In this document: piece by piece, positions 1 through 9,604 of the stretch | Position numbering within the stretch: position 1 is the first letter of the stretch | How the letters are laid out: every line of letters begins with the position of its first letter | From: Heloderma charlesbogerti | Lineage: Eukaryota > Chordata > Lepidosauria > Squamata > Helodermatidae | DNA: 64,000 nucleotides | Assembly: GCA_026122225.1 (NCBI GenBank) | Contig: JANEZZ010001630.1 | Coordinates: forward strand, 1 to 64,000 | Direction: 5' to 3' | Position numbers and translations under genes: made by a program | The notes under the pieces: model-generated | Seen by the model: only the letters and a program-made list of their open reading frames with translations | The model's database searches: none | What the model was told of the DNA's origin: nothing

Positions 1-245
1 TGGGGATTGGGTGTTGGGTAATATGGTGTAGTAAGTATTATGGTGGATGGGGGTTTGGAGGGGTAAATATGGTTATGGGTAGAAAGAGAATGAATTTGTA
101 TTGTTAAATTGGGGGAGAAGGTAGTGGGGGGGTGTGGATGGTATTGATTTTTGGTAGGAGGATATATGAAGTGTGGGTTTAGTATGTTAGGGAGTATGAT
201 GGTGGGTGTGGGAAAAATTGGGTTAGGGTGGTTTTGGGGGTTGGA
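1..245. other. Cytosine-free stretch, probable artefact
   Basis: The + strand has no C in the first 245 bases; the first C is at 246, where ordinary sequence begins. The stretch is rich in G and T and has no repeat unit. Just before 246 the bases look like a damaged version of the CR1 3' region that follows (the last bases read ...GGTTGGACAAAT as in intact CR1 copies). This suggests a sequencing or gap-fill error, not biology. Nothing should be annotated from these bases. Confidence 0.85.
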
Positions 246-480
246 CAAATACATGCAGGAAAAGGCCATCAATGGCTACTAGTCCTGATGGCTCTATGCT
301 ACCTCCAGTATCAGAGGCAGTGAGCCTGTGTACCCCAGTTGCTGGGGAACAAGGGTGGGAGGGTGCTGTTGCACTCATGCCCTGCTTGTGGGTTCCCGGT
401 CAACAGCTGGTTGGCCACTGTGTGAACAAAATGCTGGACTAGATGGACCCTTGGTCTGATCCAGCATGGCTCTTCTTATG
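238..480 (+). mobile_element. CR1 LINE 3' end (5'-truncated)
   Basis: This is the 3' untranslated end of a CR1 retrotransposon. It matches, by eye, more than ten other stretches in the window, for example 26488-26810 on the minus strand and 36480-36740 on the plus strand. Shared landmarks are CAATGGCTACTAG, GTTGCTGGGGAAC, GTGCTGTTGCACTCATG and CTGGACTAGATGGACC. It ends in TCTTCTTATG, the short tail motif used by CR1 elements in place of poly(A). The left border is lost in the C-free stretch. No coding sequence is left. Confidence 0.85.
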
Positions 481-636
481 AATGCCCCAGCTTTCCCAGA
501 TCCATGGTTTAAAATCCAAGTTGCAATACAAGGAACCACTTCTACTCTCACTCATGTATATTTCCTTGGTTCTTCCCCTCTGTCTCCTTCTGTGTTTGCC
601 TGCCTTGCTGTGCCTGTTGGATTTCTGCCTTTAGAC

Positions 637-950
637 CAGGGGTGGGGAACCTCATGCCCCATGGGGTCCCAATCTGGTCCTTTGGGACTCCCAAGAAGGG
701 TACCCCCCTTTTCCCCGGCCTCACCCCCTTTCCCCCCAATCACCAATGTTTGGATGGTTTCCCGGCTTTTGCACAGTTTTCCCCCCATTCTAAAAGGCTG
801 AAATGCTTCAAGCTAAAACATGCTGGTATTTTGGGTTCTTTGGGTGTCACCCCCTTTGCCTTTAGCCCTGCCCAACCCTGGAATGCAGCCCCCAAGAGCA
901 TCACAAAAAAGGTATTTGGCCCTCGGGCTGAAAGAGATTCTGCACTCCTG
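637..950 (-). mobile_element. hAT-like non-autonomous DNA transposon, family A
   Basis: It starts CAGGGGTGGGGAACC and ends ...TTCTGCACTCCTG, an imperfect terminal inverted repeat of the CAGGGGTG type found in hAT-Charlie-like elements. The 8 bases outside each end (629-636 CTTTAGAC, 951-958 CTGTAGAG) agree at 6 of 8 positions, as expected for an old hAT 8-bp target duplication. The interior lacks any transposase. Other copies are at 3787-4501, 5309-5590, 9605-10347, 32605-32793, 44792-45245 and 57013-57219. Confidence 0.75.
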
Positions 951-1381
951 CTGTAGAGGAAGCTGGGCCATTGGCTTATCCAGCCCAGTGACATCTAGGG
1001 ATGTCAGAGGAATCTGGTTGTGGGGTGGAGATCGACAAGCTTTCATCAGCTCGACATCCCTTTTCCACTAGCTGGCTTGTCTTGGTCTGCCAGCTGGCAG
1101 ATTTTCCGTATTTTTTTTATGTGCGGAAATAGACATTGGCGGAAATTGCAGTTCAGTTTACACAAATTGTGCAAATTTATTGTGCACTAAATTTGCGTGA
1201 TAGATTTACTCAAATAATACAAATTGCTGCCACATTTTGTGCAAATTTCTATTTACGCAAATTAAAAAAAATATGTAAGAAGTCCCCAAAATTGGGGGTG
1301 GGGAGGCTTGGCTTACAGATGCATGCTGAGTAGGGTGCACCGCAGAAGTCTGGTGAGCCTCAAAAGGGCTGGATTTCCAAT
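951..1381. other. AT-rich stretch with one TAGGGATG end
   Basis: At 990-1005 the sequence GACATCTAGGGATGTC is a palindrome containing the TAGGGATG end used by families B, D and P. The following 1100-1280 is AT-rich with repeated GTGCAAATTT-like words, similar to the interiors of families B and D. I could not place a second end or a target duplication, so this may be a degraded member. Confidence 0.35.
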
Positions 1382-1419
1382 GATTTATTTATTTATTTAT
1401 TGCATTTATATCCCACCTT
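1382..1419 (-). repeat. tRNA-derived SINE (family S), tail-side part, split by LTR
   Basis: The (ATTT)n stretch followed by GCATTTATATCCCACCTT is the reversed tail of a family S SINE. The rest of this SINE lies beyond the solo LTR, from 1948. Compare the uninterrupted copy at 44103-44345. Confidence 0.75.
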
Positions 1420-1947
1420 TGTCAAGGGCTCCTTGGAGGGCTCTCAGTTTAATTCAGTAGGTAAGTCCAGACACAGACAAAGGGATTCTTTTTAAAGCTT
1501 TATTCTTCTTTTATAACTTAACAGCTCTACAGGTATCAACTAGATCTGAGCAGCAGCATCCCTATGCCCTAAGTTGGAACAGTTGGTCTGCGTTTGAAAA
1601 GCAATTACTGGCAGACCCCTGAATATAAGGACTAGGGAGAATCCCTCCCCTTTTCCCTTGGATCCTCTGGGTGCAACCGTTCTTTGAGCGCCAACTGGGC
1701 GCTACGCCTCCTTTCCACGCTCTCCATTTGGCACCGCTCTCTGCGTCTGCGCCGCGCATCCAACCAGTCTGCTATCGGTGCTGGGTCACTCCCTGGACTG
1801 CTTTCTAATCTAGGAATGTGGGTGGGAGGAATCTCTGTCAGCTGCGGGCCCTGGGAAAAAGGGGCGCGCTCCTCTCCCAGGAGCTACTGCTCTTCCTCCG
1901 AATCAGAACTACTCTGGGATTCTATGGGCTCAGTGTCCACCCTGACA
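1420..1947 (-). mobile_element. Solo LTR (528 bp) of an LTR retrotransposon
   Basis: It begins TGTCAAGG and ends CCTGACA, and is flanked by a perfect 5-bp duplication, ACCTT at 1415-1419 and 1948-1952. On the minus strand it carries an AATAAAG polyadenylation-type signal near one end. It aligns by eye along its length with the solo LTR at 15134-15672, with many differences. No gag, pol or env is next to it, so the internal region was probably lost by LTR-LTR recombination. TG...CA ends with a 5-bp duplication fit gypsy-type elements or some endogenous retroviruses; I cannot tell which. Confidence 0.88.
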
Positions 1948-2135
1948 ACCTTTTTTCCTCTTGCAAGGAACCCAAGGTGGCTTATATGGTCCTCCTCCTC
2001 TCCATTTTATCCTCACAACAACAACCCTGTGAGGTAGGTTGGGCTGAGAGTCTGTGACTGGCCCAAAGTTACCCAGTGAGCTTCCATAGCCAAGAGGGGA
2101 CTATCCCATTCTAAGGCAGAACAATTTTCCATCAT
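1948..2135 (-). repeat. tRNA-derived SINE (family S), body part, split by LTR
   Basis: Landmarks read on the + strand are CCTCACAACAACAACCCTG, TGAGGTAGGTTGGGCTGAG, GACTGGCCCAAAG and CCAGTGAGCTTCCAT. All also occur in the same order at 44160-44280. The tRNA-like head seems degraded. Together with 1382-1419 this was one SINE before the LTR inserted. Confidence 0.75.
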
Positions 2136-3266
2136 GCTACTGAGAGCCAAACGATACATGACATCTGAACTGCAGTTTTGTTGTTGTTTTTTAAATACAG
2201 ATCACATGAGCTGTGTGTGTGTGTGGGCCTGATAATTAATGGGATTAGAGCTGGGGTGGAGAGGGAACTCCACCCTTTCCTCTTTTGCTCTGGGCATGAG
2301 GAAAACCCATCTGCTGAAGCTAGGATTTCTGGGATGAAAAGGGTTAGAAAATCCTGCATTGACCACAGAGGGTGAGGAAAGGGTTAAATTCCATCCCTGG
2401 TACCTGCACTGATCCCATTAATTATCCCCCCCCAAGCTGATGCAATTTGCATTTTAAAAGACAACACCTGTTCCTTAAATGCAAAGATGCATTTAACTTT
2501 ACTATAGTTTGGCCTGGAGATCCCTTTAATTGGAGATGCTGCTGTTCCTGAAGAAGACATGAAGCTCCCTCAGGTGGAGTCAGACCTGGTGCCCTTCAGG
2601 TGTGTGGGACTGCACCTCCCATAATCCCCAGCTAGCATGGAGTTGGACTGGAGTTGCCTGGTGGGAGAGAGAGTTGCCAAGGTGGTCTGCCTTACAGTCC
2701 TGTTGCAAGGATGGCTAAACTAAAGAGGAGAACTGATGCTATTCTTCTTCCCCCGGAACAATAACTGTGGCTTACTTTTTAGTGCTGTTGCAGACCACCA
2801 TCGATGTCTTTTCCAGAGTTAGGACCTCCTTGCCCAGTCAACGCAGAATATCTGGGCATGCAGCCACATTTCTTGAACTGGAAAGGGCTACGCTACTCCG
2901 CCAGGTCTGCTGAGAAGCCAGCTCCACCGAGCTTCCCCTCTGCCTCCGCGTCACCTGGCAGCAGCCATTCCATCAGGCTGCAGCAAAGGGAGGAACAGGA
3001 AGCCGGGCCACCCCATCGGCTCTGCTGAGAGACCAGCAACTTTTTGGCTCCTCCTCCCTTGAACTGTTTCTACTCCAGCTGGTCGTGAGAAGAACTCTGT
3101 AACCATAAACCAGCACCTGAGTGTGCTTTTTTCCTCCTCCTGCCCAATCCCTTTTCTTTTTGAGTCATGTCTTTTCCACAGCACTCCTGAGGGCAGGGAT
3201 TTTCTTACTGATCTTTGTAAGCTTCTCTGAGAACTTTCTTGGCTGAAGAGTTTGGGTAAAATGCTT
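2136..3266. other. Mostly unassigned sequence
   Basis: At 2590-2645 there is a fragment of hairpin family M (GGTGCCCTTCAGGTGTGTGGGACTGCA...). The rest shows no repeat with a partner in this window and no convincing exon. Short open frames here have no recognisable domain. Confidence 0.4.
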
Positions 3267-3315
3267 CCATCCATCCATCCATCCATCCATCCATCCATCC
3301 ATCCATCCATCCATC
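3267..3315. repeat. (CCAT)n microsatellite
   Basis: About twelve uninterrupted CCAT units. A long open frame on the minus strand (repeating MDGW) exists only because of this repeat. Confidence 0.97.
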
Positions 3316-3786
3316 AAACAATACTTTGATGTAGAATCTAATCCTTATTCTCTCTCTTCCACATGCATGCACACTTCTGCCTCCTACCTCACCTTCCTTT
3401 ACAAATTCCCGATTCTCCCTCTTTCTCCAGAGGTTGATCAGCAAAACTGTTATTGCACTGAAAAATTAGTCTTTCCAATAGTGATGTTGGCATGTGCTTT
3501 GGATTTGGAAACCTCTGTCTCTCCTCTGCACTGCTGATTAGGGAAGTTTCCTTTGGCACCTTATCAATACAACACTATTAACACCTGTCCTGATAATGAA
3601 GGTGTGAGGTGGGAACCAAGGGAGAGAAGGAAACTTTCTATGTGGCAAGATGAGATATTTGCCTCTTGGCAGGTTCTGGGCCCCTGGAAAAAGGCAACTG
3701 CCTTGTGGCATATTCGGGCCTGTGGATGATGGGCAATCAAGAGCTTGGATTAAATTTGCCCCACCCCACCCCCATGGCTCATGAAG
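3316..3786. other. No recognised feature
   Basis: About 470 bases with no repeat family, RNA gene or exon that I can support. Confidence 0.4.
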
Positions 3787-3953
3787 CAGGGGTGTCCAAC
3801 CTCTTTCTGCTCAAGGGCCAAATTCAATTTCAGAGATGACCTTGGGGGCTGCATTCCAGTGGTGGGTGGTGCCAAAGGCAAAAGGGGAGGGGCCAATTTC
3901 CAAAAAATGCCAGCATATTGTAGTGTAAAGCTCTTACTGCCAGCCACTAAGCC

Positions 3954-4004
<51 letters not shown>

Positions 4005-4501
4005 TGACATTTATATCCTGCCCTATATCATTAGGACAGTGTACAGATAAAATCAATTTAGACAGTATAAAACAATAAATAATTTAAACAGCTAAAAACA
4101 TATTAAATCACTAAGCAAGCTAATACCAATCTAAAAATCTACAACAATTAATAAACGGTGTGCAACTTTAGGGAATTCAATTAGTCCTCAAAGGCTTTGG
4201 TGGAACACTATATTTTAACTCAGTGCTGAAATGAAACCAATGTCTGCGCCAGTTGGGCCTCCAAGGGAGGGCCTCCCACTACCGTCTGCCACAGCAGAGA
4301 GAGAAGGCCCTTCGGAGAGCTCACCATTTAAAATGGGGAAAAATGCGCACAAGCTGGGAAGCCATGAAACTATTGATGCTGGGGGAAAAGGGGCTTGGCC
4401 AGGGAAAGGGTGTGTGTGGCCTTCTGGGAAATTCTAGAGGGCCACATTAGGAACCCAGGTGGGCTGGATTTAACCCACAGACCTGAAGTTTCACATCCCT
4501 G
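3787..4501 (+). mobile_element. hAT-like family A element, split by an L2 tail
   Basis: It begins CAGGGGTGTCCAACC and ends ...TTTCACATCCCTG. The outer 8 bases are TCATGAAG (3779-3786) and TCATAAAG (4502-4509), a 7 of 8 match and therefore a hAT-type target duplication. The interior has the family A landmarks GGGGGCTGCATTCCAGTGG and CCAGCATATTGTAG, then is interrupted at about 3953 by the L2-type fragment ending near 4325. Confidence 0.85.
3954..4325 (-). mobile_element. L2-type LINE 3' end inside family A element
   Basis: A (TTTA)n tract (3955-4003) is followed by GACATTTATATCCTGCCC, the reversed tail of L2-like LINEs of this genome. Near the other end GCAGAGAGAGAAGGCCC matches the L2 3' region seen reversed at 43780-43830. 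So the element lies on the minus strand, tail to the left, inserted in the hAT-like copy at 3787-4501. Confidence 0.7.
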
Positions 4502-5308
4502 TCATAAAGATAAGAAAAGTACTGCCGCATGACCAGATTCAGCGACACCCATTGATTTAGGTGGATTTAAAGAGGCAGATTTTTTTAAACAAACAACTCC
4601 TTCTCAACAGAGCCATCTGATAACCCATCAGTGGATGTTTGCCATGACAATAGCGAAGTGGATCCTTTGTGTTCAGTTGTAACAGATCCTATGCTCCCGC
4701 CATGCTTCACGTCACTTGGAGCTTTGCATGCATTGCCCCAGCTGCGTCTGGGCAGAATGTGCTCCGTAATTCTGAAACCCTAGATGATGGTGCCAACTTC
4801 TGTCAAGCATAACTTGGCCGGGGCAATTTATGTCACAAAACATCTCCAGATAATGGATCTGTCCCCCTGCTCCCACCCCCAAATCAGGGCAGAGAAAGGA
4901 AGCACCCCTATTTGGAATGATCTTCCTTCCTTAACCAGGAACCATTTGCTGCCTTGCTTCCCCCACTGCACCCCAGTTTTCTAGAACCTTGTGGCCAGCC
5001 TCTCTAATTAAATTAAATCTAATCAGGCTGCCAGTGGAGTTTTCCTAATCACCTTCAGCGGCGGACGTATCGACCCCTGTGTCGCGGGAGAGTTTTCTGC
5101 TAGTGACATTATTCTGCTTTGGCCTCGGTGATGCACTTTCCTTGATATATTGCAATAGGGACATCTCTGGGCTAGCAATCCCCAGGACGCTTTGGCCTTT
5201 TTGGTCTTTGGCCAAGAAGACCATGAGATGGGCTCAGTCATGGTTCCTTGGCAAAATTCCAGCAACCCTTGTCACATTTTCCCTCATTGCCTGTCACTTT
5301 GCATGGAA
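4502..5308. other. No recognised feature
   Basis: About 800 bases without a repeat that recurs in the window and without a supportable exon. Looks single-copy. Confidence 0.4.
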
Positions 5309-5590
5309 CAGGGGTGGGGAACCCCTTTCAGCCTAAAGGCTGAACTCAGTTTCAAAGAAGCTCTTGGGGCTGCATTCCAACGGTGGGTGGAGCCTAAGGC
5401 AAAAGGGGGTGGCACCAAAATACCAGCATATTGTAGCTTAAGGGTGCAATCCTATGCATGTTTAGACAGAAAAAAGTCCTACAACTCCAGCATTCCCCAC
5501 CCAGCGTACCTGGCTGGGGAATGCTGGGAGTTGTAGGACTTTCTTCTGTCTAAACACACATAGGATTGTACTCTAAAACTCTTTAAGGGG
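5309..5590 (+). mobile_element. hAT-like family A element, truncated, host to a Harbinger-like element
   Basis: It begins CAGGGGTGGGGAACCCC and runs through the family A words GGGGCTGCATTCCAACGG and CCAGCATATTGTAGCTTAA. A palindromic element sits at 5442-5573, after which family A continues briefly (AACTCTTTAAG). The distal half of family A is missing. Confidence 0.75.
5442..5573. mobile_element. Palindromic PIF/Harbinger-like MITE (132 bp)
   Basis: It starts GGGTGCAATCCTATGCATG and ends CATAGGATTGTACTC. The two halves are inverted copies (GTCCTACAACTCC...GGAGTTGTAGGAC), so it folds into one hairpin. It is flanked on both sides by TAA (5439-5441, 5574-5576), and comparison with intact family A copies shows that TAA was duplicated. 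A 3-bp TWA duplication is characteristic of PIF/Harbinger elements. Confidence 0.8.
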
Positions 5591-6448
5591 GGGAGGAATA
5601 TTTAGGGGGATGCCCACTGCCACTTGGTACCCATTGGAGTCATCCCTGGCACCCAGATATTAAATATTCTATCTCATTCCCCTGATACATAGCATCCTGG
5701 GGATTCTTCTGCGTGTATGTTTCATTCACAATTGCATTGCATCATGGATTTTTTTCGGTCTAAACATGCATAGGATTGTGCCCTTAGTAAGATAGCTCCC
5801 AATTGTGGGTCTCATTGCACCGCAACAGTCATCACTCCCAGCTAGCGTAGCCAATGGTCAGGGATAATGGGAGCTGTAGTCCAACAACATCTGGGGACCC
5901 AAGAATGGCAGTGTTATAGCAGTTCTCCTGCTGTGTTCAGACCAAATTTTGGGTTTTGGACAGTACTGTGGAACTGAGACAGATTGAAGATGATGAGGTG
6001 CAAAAGGAGTTAACAACAGTTTGGATACATTGAGATTGTTTGGCAAGGGAAGCTTAAAATAGCAGGCCTTTTTTAATTAAAAAGTTTGCGCAATATCAGT
6101 ACTTATGGAGAAAGACCTTCCTTGCACTGCAATTCCAATTCTACCTTCTTAGATCACTATCATTTGGGGAACAAAGCCATCTGTTTCCTTTTTTTGGGTG
6201 GCAGAGAAAATGGCTTCAGCATTGCCTTCATACACATAGTATTTTATAGCATATTTTAAATCATGTTTTCTCTTCTGGTTTGGGTCAACATTTTAGGGCT
6301 TTACTGAAAAAAACAAACAAACAAAAAACCACACCAAAACCCCAGAAGCTTACTGATATTCAGGGAAATGTTATTGTGTTAATTCAAACAGCAGTAACAA
6401 CCTTTCTGTTACAGAAAGATCCCATTGCAAGTAAGATAAGGTACTAAA
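5591..6448. other. Mostly unassigned; two short repeat pieces
   Basis: 5748-5783 is the right half of the Harbinger-like MITE (GTCTAAACATGCATAGGATT). 5843-5895 is a fragment of hairpin family M (GGGAGCTGTAGTCCAACAAC). The rest shows nothing I can name. Confidence 0.5.
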
Positions 6449-6518
6449 GGAACAATCCTATGCATGTTTAGACAGAAAAAGTTCCTACAACTCTCAGCAT
6501 GCCCCAGCCAGCATACAG
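6449..6518. mobile_element. Left half of the Harbinger-like MITE
   Basis: GGAACAATCCTATGCATG, then GTTTAGACAGAAAAAGTTCC and ACAACTCTCAGCAT, matches the left half of the element at 5442-5573. The right half is missing and a pyrimidine-rich tract follows directly. Confidence 0.7.
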
Positions 6519-6905
6519 ATGTTCTCTCTCCCTCTCTTTCTGACACCTCTTCTCTCTGTCTCTCTATTCCACCCCTTCTCTCTCCCTTTCTGACACCCCC
6601 TCTCTTTCTGACACCCCTTCACTCTCTCTCTTTCTGACACCCCCTCTCTTTCTTACACCCCCCTTTCCCTCTCTCTCTCTTTATGCCACCCCTTTCTCTG
6701 TCTCTTTCGGACACCACTTTTGCCTTTCTCCTTATGCCACTCCCTTTCTCTCTCTTTCTGATGCCCCCCCTCTCTCTTTATGCCATCCATTCTGTCTCTC
6801 TCTGTCCCCTCTCTCTTTATGCTTCCCCCTTTCTCTCTCTCACTTTCAGCCACCTCTTCTCTCTCACTTTATGGCATCCCCTTCTCTCCCCCGCACTTTT
6901 ATTCC
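6519..6905. repeat. Pyrimidine-rich degenerate minisatellite
   Basis: Nearly 390 bases of C and T broken at intervals by GACA or ATGCCA, giving loosely repeated units such as TTTCTGACACCCCCTCTC and CTCTCTTTATGCCACCCC. Strand asymmetry is extreme: almost no purine runs on +. Such tracts can form triplex DNA. Open frames on both strands are low-complexity. Confidence 0.85.
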
Positions 6906-7424
6906 TCTTCCTCTCTGCCCAGCAGCCTGCCAGGAGAGTGACAGTTCACTCTCGCTGGAGGCTGGTCTGTGTCCACTAATCCTTCCATGGCACTCCCCTT
7001 CCCATGAGCACTGGAGAGAGTGTTTGGGTATCTTCTTAGTTTGCAGTCCTAATACCTCCCTGTGCAACATGCAAACAGAAGCTCCAAAATGCATGCTTTT
7101 AGAAAGCCCCCCCCCCCCCCCCGCTGTGCAGGACAGTGAGCCGGCAGCCTGAAGGGCCTGTCAGCTTTGCTTTCAGGAAAGCAATTAAAATGATGGATTA
7201 TCCAGGTACGGGGCTAGTGCTCTCTACCAGGAAAATAAATTCATCAGACTGCGTAGGGGCAGACATGCTTATGTAATCATGCGGAGGGGGTCACCACATA
7301 ATCTGCCAGCTTTGTAGGGAAAACAGTGGATCATGAGCAACCTTTCTTTGGCCTGGGAGAGCTGAGGAAGAGCAAAAGGATCTGAGTGCAGGCTCCAGGA
7401 TATTGTGGGTCTCCAAGTGAATCA
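6906..7424. other. Unassigned, with a 16-base C run
   Basis: A homopolymer of 16 C lies at 7107-7122. Otherwise no recurring repeat or exon was seen. Confidence 0.45.
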
Positions 7425-7486
7425 CAGAATCATAGAGCTGGAAGGGACCTTGGTGGTCATTCAGACCACCTTACTGGTCAATGCAG
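7425..7486 (-). mobile_element. CR1 LINE tail fragment
   Basis: AGAATCATAGAGCTGGAAGGGACCTT is the reversed 3' tail of CR1 (compare 34423-34497). Only about 60 bases remain. Confidence 0.65.
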
Positions 7487-7620
7487 GATACAACAGCATC
7501 TGCCTTATACTGGGACCTTGGTCCATCTAGTCCAGTATTGTAGTCACTGACTGGCAGCAATGGCTCTCCAGGGTTTCAGGCAGGAGTATTTCCAGCTCTT
7601 CCTGGAGATTCTCAGGTAAG
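7487..7620 (-). repeat. tRNA-derived SINE family T, truncated
   Basis: CTGCCTTATACTGGGACC, CCATCTAGTCCAGTATTG and CTCCAGGGTTTCAGGCAGG are the reverse complement of the body of the SINE at 7912-8108. The tRNA-like head is missing. Confidence 0.75.
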
Positions 7621-7722
7621 CGAATATAGGCTGCAACTCTATATACTCATTTATGTCGGCGCAAGTCTCATTGGATTCAATGGGGCTTATGTCTGAATAG
7701 GCATGTATAGGCTTGCACTGTT
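7621..7722. repeat. Chompy-like small repeat
   Basis: GGCTGCAACTCTATATACTC ... TCATTGGATTCAATGGGGC ... GGCATGTATAGGCTTGCAC resembles the pieces at 53395-53465 and 60685-60760. The shared words recall Harbinger-type MITEs known from reptiles, but no target duplication is visible. Confidence 0.45.
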
Positions 7723-7911
7723 AAACTTCTTTTAAAGCCATTTCATCCAGTGGCCATCATTACTTTTTGTGCCGATGTATTTTTAAGATACATGGAGAAG
7801 GGCTTTCCTGAGTCTACTGCCAATAAATACATTGTTGTCAGATGACCTCAGTGATATGGCATACAAAGTAAGGTCCTTTTCCAATGTGGTATCCACCCCT
7901 GCCACTTTTTA

Positions 7912-8108
7912 GGGAGGGGTCATAGCTTAATGGGAGAGCCCTGGCTTTGCATGCAGAGGGTCCCAGGTTCGATCCCCAGCATCTCCAGGTAGGGCTGGCA
8001 ATATTCCTGCCTGAAACCCTGGAGAGCCACGGCTGCCAATCAGTGTCGACCATACTGGGCTAGATGGACCAAGAGTCTGACTCAATGCAAGGCTGCCTCC
8101 CATGTTCC
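7912..8108 (+). repeat. tRNA-derived SINE, family T (near complete)
   Basis: The head has tRNA-like promoter boxes: TAGCTTAATGGGAGAGC (A box) and GGTTCGATCCC (B box). It is followed by the family body ATCTCCAGGTAGGGCTGG, CCTGAAACCCTGGAGAGCC, GGGCTAGATGGACC and TCTGACTCAATGCAAGG. Truncated or inverted copies lie at 7487-7620, 16640-16950, 31090-31230 and 31718-31850. This is a pol III retroposon, not a tRNA gene: there is no tRNA 3' half. Confidence 0.88.
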
Positions 8109-8274
8109 TGTGCATCTCTGTTTCCCTGCCTGGTATGCTGACCTTCACCCGGCTTTAGCTATGGACCCGCCTTCATCTTCTATTGCTGCCCTGGAAGGGG
8201 CTCTTGCCTGTTTTGGACCATGTATCTTCTTCTGTCTCTCTTTGATGAAAAGCCAGCTCCAGTAGCAACTTTGG

Positions 8275-8545
8275 CAAGATGCCCTCCGTGGGCCCCCTTC
8301 CTCGGTGAGTCTCCCTTCTCATCACCATGGTCCCCAGCTCTCTTGCTCCTCTTCCTCTCTCTTGTGCTCCCGCTTGCTTGCTGGACAGGCAGGGAGCCAC
8401 TGAACAAGCAGTCCACGGCATCCGCTGCTCCTCCTTCTCGCCACCACCACCCTTGTCTGGGCCAGAGTGAGAGGCAGGTGAACAAGCAGCCTGCAGTGGT
8501 GAAAAGGAGGAGCAGCCCCAGGGGCTCCTGTCAGTGGGCCCGGGC
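8275..8545 (-). repeat. Unclassified repeat R, copy 1
   Basis: Reads as the reverse complement of 36766-37035. Shared landmarks are the GGGCCCACTGACA motif, CTGCTTGTTCACCTGCC and AAGCAAGCGGGAGCA-like words. No terminal repeats or target duplication were found, and the open frames here differ between the two copies, so it is not a conserved gene. Confidence 0.5.
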
Positions 8546-9604
8546 TGGGGTCTGGCCCTTCAGCACAGGCCCGATCATGCCTCCCCTTGATGCCTGCCCC
8601 GGCCAGTTTCCCTGGTTCCTGACCCTGATGAAATGAAACCCAACATACCTTCCAGAGCTATGTGAACCCAACCATGCTGAGCATGTTACATCTTGCTGGG
8701 AGTATTTCATACACTTCACTGATGGCCCATCCTCTCCTTTAGCCACCACTGCTGACATTGTGGTAAATCAAGACGAAGGAACAGCCAAAATGGGCAGAGA
8801 GCATCCAGCCTAGACTTCTCCGGCTGGCCACAGCGCAGCAAAGCGGAAATGCTCTCTCTCCTGCCGCCGCCTTCATAAACAAGGACACCCGATCAATACT
8901 TGAGCCAATTTCATAGGTCATAAAGTTTGCAATGATGAGGCGGAGAATGTAGCTAAGCCTTTGTGCAGAGGAGCTGGCTGCCATATCAAGAGAGGAAGGA
9001 AAGACAGAATGCGGAGCAATCGCTGGGAGAGGTGAAGCCTTAAGGGATGGGAACAGTTTCCTGATGAGGACAGGCTAAAGCCATTTGGGGCCTTAGTTCC
9101 TGGGGTGGGTGGTGGGAGATGACTTAGAGAAGCTATTGCTGAGATCTATGATGAACTGTCAGGAGGGAGCTAATTGCAAGGATGTTTCTTCCTCCTCCTG
9201 TAATCCTAGAAGTCGAAATGATCGAACAGAGTTGATTGACAGCAGGTACAGGACAGAGAAAAAGAAAAATACTCTAAAACTGCAATATCAAGTCTTTTGT
9301 TACAGAAAGCTCCCTTTGCAGTATTCACAAGCCAGATGAGATCTCCTTGTCCTTCCAACACAGGGAGAGGAGAAACCAGTTCATTTCTGCAACCAAGAGT
9401 ACTTCTTTGGCTAATGTGTAATTTATAGGCCTGTCATCCAATTTTAGCTGATTCATCAGAAATGTTTTAGTTGATTAATCCATCAGGTAAATCTGTATAA
9501 ATGTCCATATGGAAAACACACAGTAGTACTAAAGAAGGAAAGAAAACAACAACAGACTTCCTTGGTTTTTAGATGATATCCCACACAACGGACATTCTCC
9601 AAGT
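8546..9604. other. Apparently single-copy sequence
   Basis: No repeat partner in the window. 8740-9000 has balanced composition and no low complexity, including TTGAGCCAATTTCATAGGTC and AAAGTTTGCAATGATGAGGC. It is the kind of sequence that could be conserved non-coding DNA, but conservation cannot be seen from one genome. Confidence 0.35.

Noticed and set aside
3205..3444. Minus-strand frames with MDGW repeats
   Set aside because: Translation of the (CCAT)n microsatellite.
7912..8108. Possible tRNA gene
   Set aside because: A and B boxes are present, but the sequence does not fold into a full tRNA and continues into a SINE body that recurs elsewhere in the window.
8220..8636. 138-codon plus-strand frame
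   Set aside because: It overlaps repeat R; the other copy at 36766-37035 does not keep the frame.
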